Source of the DNA: Streptomyces ruber
GTDB taxonomy: Bacteria > Actinomycetota > Actinomycetes > Streptomycetales > Streptomycetaceae
DNA: 64,000 nucleotides
Assembly (NCBI RefSeq): GCF_014648075.1
Contig: NZ_BMQK01000025.1
Coordinates: 24,979-88,978 of the forward strand
Direction of reading: 5' to 3'
Below, in pieces: positions 61,322 to 64,000 of the stretch (position 1 is its first letter; each line of letters begins with the position of its first letter). The position numbers and the translations under genes are program-made. The notes under the pieces were generated by a model. It made no database searches. It was not told the DNA's origin and saw nothing but the letters and a program-made list of their open reading frames with translations.

Positions 61322-62853
61322 TGACCACCTCCACCTGGACCAACCCCCTGCAGGACAAGCGCGACCGCCGGCTGCCGCGCATCGCCGGGCCCTCCGGCCT
61401 GGTCATCTTCGGCGTGACCGGCGACCTGTCCCGCAAGAAGCTGATGCCGGCCGTGTACGACCTGGCCAACCGCGGACTGCTGCCGCCGGGCTTCTCGCTC
61501 GTCGGGTTCGCCCGGCGCGACTGGGAGGACCAGGACTTCGCGCAGGTGGTGCGGGACGCGGTGCGCGAGCACTCCCGCACCGAGTTCCGCGACGAGGTCT
61601 GGGAACAGCTCGCCGAGGGCATGCGGTTCATCCCCGGTGACTTCGACGACGACACGGCGTTCGAGCAGCTGCGCGAGGCCGTCGACGAGCTGAGCGCCTC
61701 CCGCGGCACCAACGGCAACTTCGCCTTCTACCTGTCCGTGCCGCCGAAGTTCTTCCCCAAGGTCGTCCAGCAGCTGAAGAAGCACGGGCTCGCCGACCAG
61801 TCGAAGGGGGCCTGGCGGCGCGCGGTCATCGAGAAGCCCTTCGGCCGCGACCTGGCCAGCGCGCGCGAGCTGAACGAGATCGTGCACGAGGTGTTCGACC
61901 CGGAGCAGGTGTTCCGCATCGACCACTACCTCGGCAAGGAGACCGTCCAGAACATCCTGGCGCTGCGCTTCGCCAACCAGATGTACGAGCCGCTCTGGAA
62001 CCGGTCGTACGTCGACCACGTGCAGATCACGATGGCCGAGGACATCGGCATCGGCGGCCGGGCCGGCTACTACGACGGCATCGGCGCCGCCCGTGACGTC
62101 ATCCAGAACCACCTCCTCCAGCTCCTCGCCCTCACCGCGATGGAGGAGCCCATCGCCTTCGACGCCGAGTCGCTGCTCACCGAGAAGCTCAAGGTCCTGA
62201 AGTCCGTGCGGCTGCCGGAGGACCTCGGCCGGCACACGGTGCGCGGACAGTACGCGCCCGCCTGGCAGGGCGGTGCGAAGGTGGCCGGGTACCTGGAGGA
62301 AGAGGGCATCGACCCGCAGTCGCGGACCGACACGTACGCGGCGATCAGGCTGGAGGTGGACAACCGCCGCTGGGCGGGCGTCCCCTTCTACCTGCGCGCC
62401 GGCAAGCGGCTCGGCCGCCGGGTGACGGAGATCGCGGTGGTCTTCCAGCGCGCTCCGCACTCCCCCTTCGACTCCACGGCGACCGAGGAGCTCGGCCACA
62501 ACGCGATCGTGATCCGCGTCCAGCCGGACGAGGGCATGACCGTACGCTTCGGCTCCAAGGTGCCGGGCACGTCGATGGAGATCCGTGACGTGTCCATGGA
62601 CTTCGCCTACGGCGAGTCGTTCACCGAGTCCAGCCCGGAGGCCTATGAACGCCTGATCCTGGACGTACTGCTCGGCGACGCCAACCTGTTCCCCCGCCAC
62701 CAGGAGGTGGAGGAGTCCTGGAAGATCCTCGACCCGATCGAGGAGTACTGGGAGAGGCACGGCAGGCCCGCGCAGTACGCCTCGGGCTCCTGGGGCCCGA
62801 AGGAAGCCGACGAGATGCTCGCACGAGACGGACGGAGCTGGCGCAGGCCATGA
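61321..62853 (+). CDS. zwf: Glucose-6-phosphate 1-dehydrogenase
   Basis: The protein has 510 residues. The coenzyme fold start is VIFGVTGDLSRKKLMPAVYD, and the substrate-binding/catalytic motif is RIDHYLGKETVQNI. EKPFGRDLASAREL and YYDGIGAARDVIQNHLLQLL are also conserved. It makes NADPH and 6-phosphogluconolactone. It overlaps tal (TGATG) and opcA (ATGA), showing tight translational coupling. Confidence 0.96.
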   Translation: MTTSTWTNPLQDKRDRRLPRIAGPSGLVIFGVTGDLSRKKLMPAVYDLANRGLLPPGFSLVGFARRDWEDQDFAQVVRDAVREHSRTEFRDEVWEQLAEGMRFIPGDFDDDTAFEQLREAVDELSASRGTNGNFAFYLSVPPKFFPKVVQQLKKHGLADQSKGAWRRAVIEKPFGRDLASARELNEIVHEVFDPEQVFRIDHYLGKETVQNILALRFANQMYEPLWNRSYVDHVQITMAEDIGIGGRAGYYDGIGAARDVIQNHLLQLLALTAMEEPIAFDAESLLTEKLKVLKSVRLPEDLGRHTVRGQYAPAWQGGAKVAGYLEEEGIDPQSRTDTYAAIRLEVDNRRWAGVPFYLRAGKRLGRRVTEIAVVFQRAPHSPFDSTATEELGHNAIVIRVQPDEGMTVRFGSKVPGTSMEIRDVSMDFAYGESFTESSPEAYERLILDVLLGDANLFPRHQEVEESWKILDPIEEYWERHGRPAQYASGSWGPKEADEMLARDGRSWRRP

Positions 62854-63785
62854 GGATCGACCTGACCGACACCACGGCAAGCAAGATCAACAAAGCGCTC
62901 GTACAGGGTCGCCGCGCCCTCGGCACGCCCGCCGTGGGCATGGTGCTGACGATGGTCATCGTCACCGACGAGGAGAACGCGTACGACTCGATGAAGGCCG
63001 CGCAGCAGGCCTCGCACGAGCATCCGTCGCGCACCCTCGTGGTGATCAAGCGGCACGCCCGCAACCCCCGCGAGCGCCACCAGTCGCACCTGAACGCGGA
63101 GGTCCGCGTGGGCGCCGACGCGGGCACCGGCGAGACCGTGGTGCTGCGGCTGTACGGCGAGGTGTGCGACCACGCCGACTCCGTCGTGCTGCCGCTCCTG
63201 CTGCCCGACGCCCCCGTGGTCGTCTGGTGGCCGGTCGACGCGCCGGACGTCCCCGCGAAGGACCCGCTCGGTGCCCTCGCCCAGCGCCGCATCACCGACA
63301 TGTACGCCGTCGAGAGCCCCCTCGCCACGCTGGAGCAGCGAGCGAACTCCTACGCGCCCGGCGACACCGACCTGGCCTGGACGCGGCTGACGCCGTGGCG
63401 CTCGATGCTGGCCGCGGCGCTCGACCAGGCCCGTGCGACGGTGACCTCGGCCGCCGTGGAGAGCGAGGCGGAGAACCCGAGCGCCGAGCTGCTGTCCCGC
63501 TGGCTGGAGGCGCGGCTGGGCGTGCGGGTCGAGCGGATCGTCACCGGCGGCCCCGTCGTCACCGGCGTACGGCTCGGCACCGAGCACGGCGAGATCACCA
63601 TCGACCGCCCCGAGGGCCCCCTGGCCACGCTCACGCTGCCGGGCCAGCCCGCGCGCACCCTCGCCCTGAAGGTGCGCAGCACGTCCGAGCTGATCGCCGA
63701 GGAACTGCGCCGCCTGGACGCGGACGAGATGTACTGCGTCGCCCTGCGCGGCGAGCCCACCGAGGAGGGCCCCTTTCATGACTGA
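62850..63785 (+). CDS. opcA: Glucose-6-phosphate dehydrogenase assembly protein OpcA
   Basis: The protein has 311 residues. It matches OpcA (RIDLTDTTASKINKALVQGR, VLTMVIVTDEENAYDSMKAA, APVVVWWPVDAPDVPAKDPL). OpcA is needed for full activity and redox control of Zwf in cyanobacteria and actinobacteria. ATG 62850 overlaps the zwf stop. Its 3' end overlaps the pgi start by 8 nt. Confidence 0.95.
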   Translation: MRIDLTDTTASKINKALVQGRRALGTPAVGMVLTMVIVTDEENAYDSMKAAQQASHEHPSRTLVVIKRHARNPRERHQSHLNAEVRVGADAGTGETVVLRLYGEVCDHADSVVLPLLLPDAPVVVWWPVDAPDVPAKDPLGALAQRRITDMYAVESPLATLEQRANSYAPGDTDLAWTRLTPWRSMLAAALDQARATVTSAAVESEAENPSAELLSRWLEARLGVRVERIVTGGPVVTGVRLGTEHGEITIDRPEGPLATLTLPGQPARTLALKVRSTSELIAEELRRLDADEMYCVALRGEPTEEGPFHD

Positions 63786-64000
63786 CTCCCACCGGCTCGA
63801 CCGGCGCCCCGAGTGGACCGCGCTGAAGGACCACCGGGCGCAGACGCTGCGCGACCCGGACCTGCGCGACCTGTTCGCGGCGGACCCCGGCCGGGCCGAG
63901 CGCTACACGCTGCGGGTCGGTGATCTGCACCTGGACTACTCCAAGCATCTGGTCACCGACGAGACGCTGGCGCTGCTGCGGGAACTGGCGGCGGCGACGG
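63778..64000 (+). CDS. pgi: Glucose-6-phosphate isomerase, 5' end only
   Basis: Only ~74 codons are in the window: MTDSHRLDRRPEWTALKDHR, QTLRDPDLRDLFAADPGRAE and YSKHLVTDETLALLREL. This is the Pgi N-terminus (DL.FAxDPxR, D.SKxxxT). ATG 63778 overlaps opcA by 8 nt, so it is the fifth coupled gene of the operon. The frame is open to the window end. Confidence 0.9.
   Translation, partial: MTDSHRLDRRPEWTALKDHRAQTLRDPDLRDLFAADPGRAERYTLRVGDLHLDYSKHLVTDETLALLRELAAAT

Overview
The window is chromosomal DNA of a Streptomyces, or a very close actinomycete. Base composition is very GC-rich with strong third-position GC, and starts are a mix of ATG, GTG and TTG. It carries genus-typical families: an SsgA-like sporulation protein, a WhiB-like Fe-S regulator, a small two-domain laccase, an actinobacterial ABC-F protein and a TTA (bldA-type) codon in a regulator. 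From memory, the gene order resembles the right arm of the S. coelicolor chromosome, roughly from the tex/fadAB/ssgD region through wblH, slac, ligD/ligC and pca to tkt-tal-zwf-opcA-pgi. I could not run an alignment to confirm this.

Layout. 1-7.9 kb: 3' end of tex, a hypothetical protein, a BCCT osmolyte transporter, a small membrane protein, an asparagine-type amino-acid permease and a MerR regulator. 7.9-13.3 kb: a minus-strand lipid-oxidation block (SDR, fadB-type and fadA-type genes, alpha-methylacyl-CoA racemase). 13.5-19.4 kb: a saccharopine-dehydrogenase-like reductase, endonuclease V, a Rho_N-domain protein, ssgD-like, GPP34 and an ABC-F gene behind a long leader. 19.4-20.2 kb: wreck of a UvrA-like ABC gene. 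20.4-23 kb: acyl-ACP desaturase behind a three-fold operator array, a Wbl protein and a LacI regulator. 23.1-29 kb: an exported redox block (TAT-exported laccase, ThuA-PQQ dehydrogenase fusion, cupredoxin-repeat-DUF1080 protein). 29-32.5 kb: NHEJ polymerase and ligase plus a zinc alcohol dehydrogenase. 32.6-38.8 kb: DUF3048 lipoprotein, then a collapsed protocatechuate (pca) cluster with regulator and operator preserved, next to a large ATPase regulator lacking its DNA-binding end. 39-49.2 kb: MFS-anmK, DUF2510, TetR and PAP2-DMT genes, a ProP-like transporter, globin fragments in opposite orientations, an MmyB-domain protein and a TTA-containing XRE regulator. 49.3-57.9 kb: hydrolase, ATP-grasp protein, GH4, acyl-CoA ligase, secreted GH16-CBM6 and an AraC regulator. 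58-64 kb: a tightly coupled pentose-phosphate operon tkt-tal-zwf-opcA-pgi that runs out of the window.

How the genes work together. The 58-64 kb operon supplies NADPH and pentoses, with zwf-opcA-pgi stop/start codons overlapping. The racemase-fadA-fadB run is a beta-oxidation unit that can take 2-methyl-branched acyl-CoA. The 23-29 kb exported proteins hold a complete set of parts for an extracellular quinone/copper electron path; this is my main candidate for an undescribed system. Several regulatory DNA elements are unusually clear: a 28-bp PcaV-type dyad, a 54-bp near-perfect palindrome between tetR and PAP2, three tandem TACG-N4-CGTA sites upstream of the desaturase, and LacI-type palindromes.
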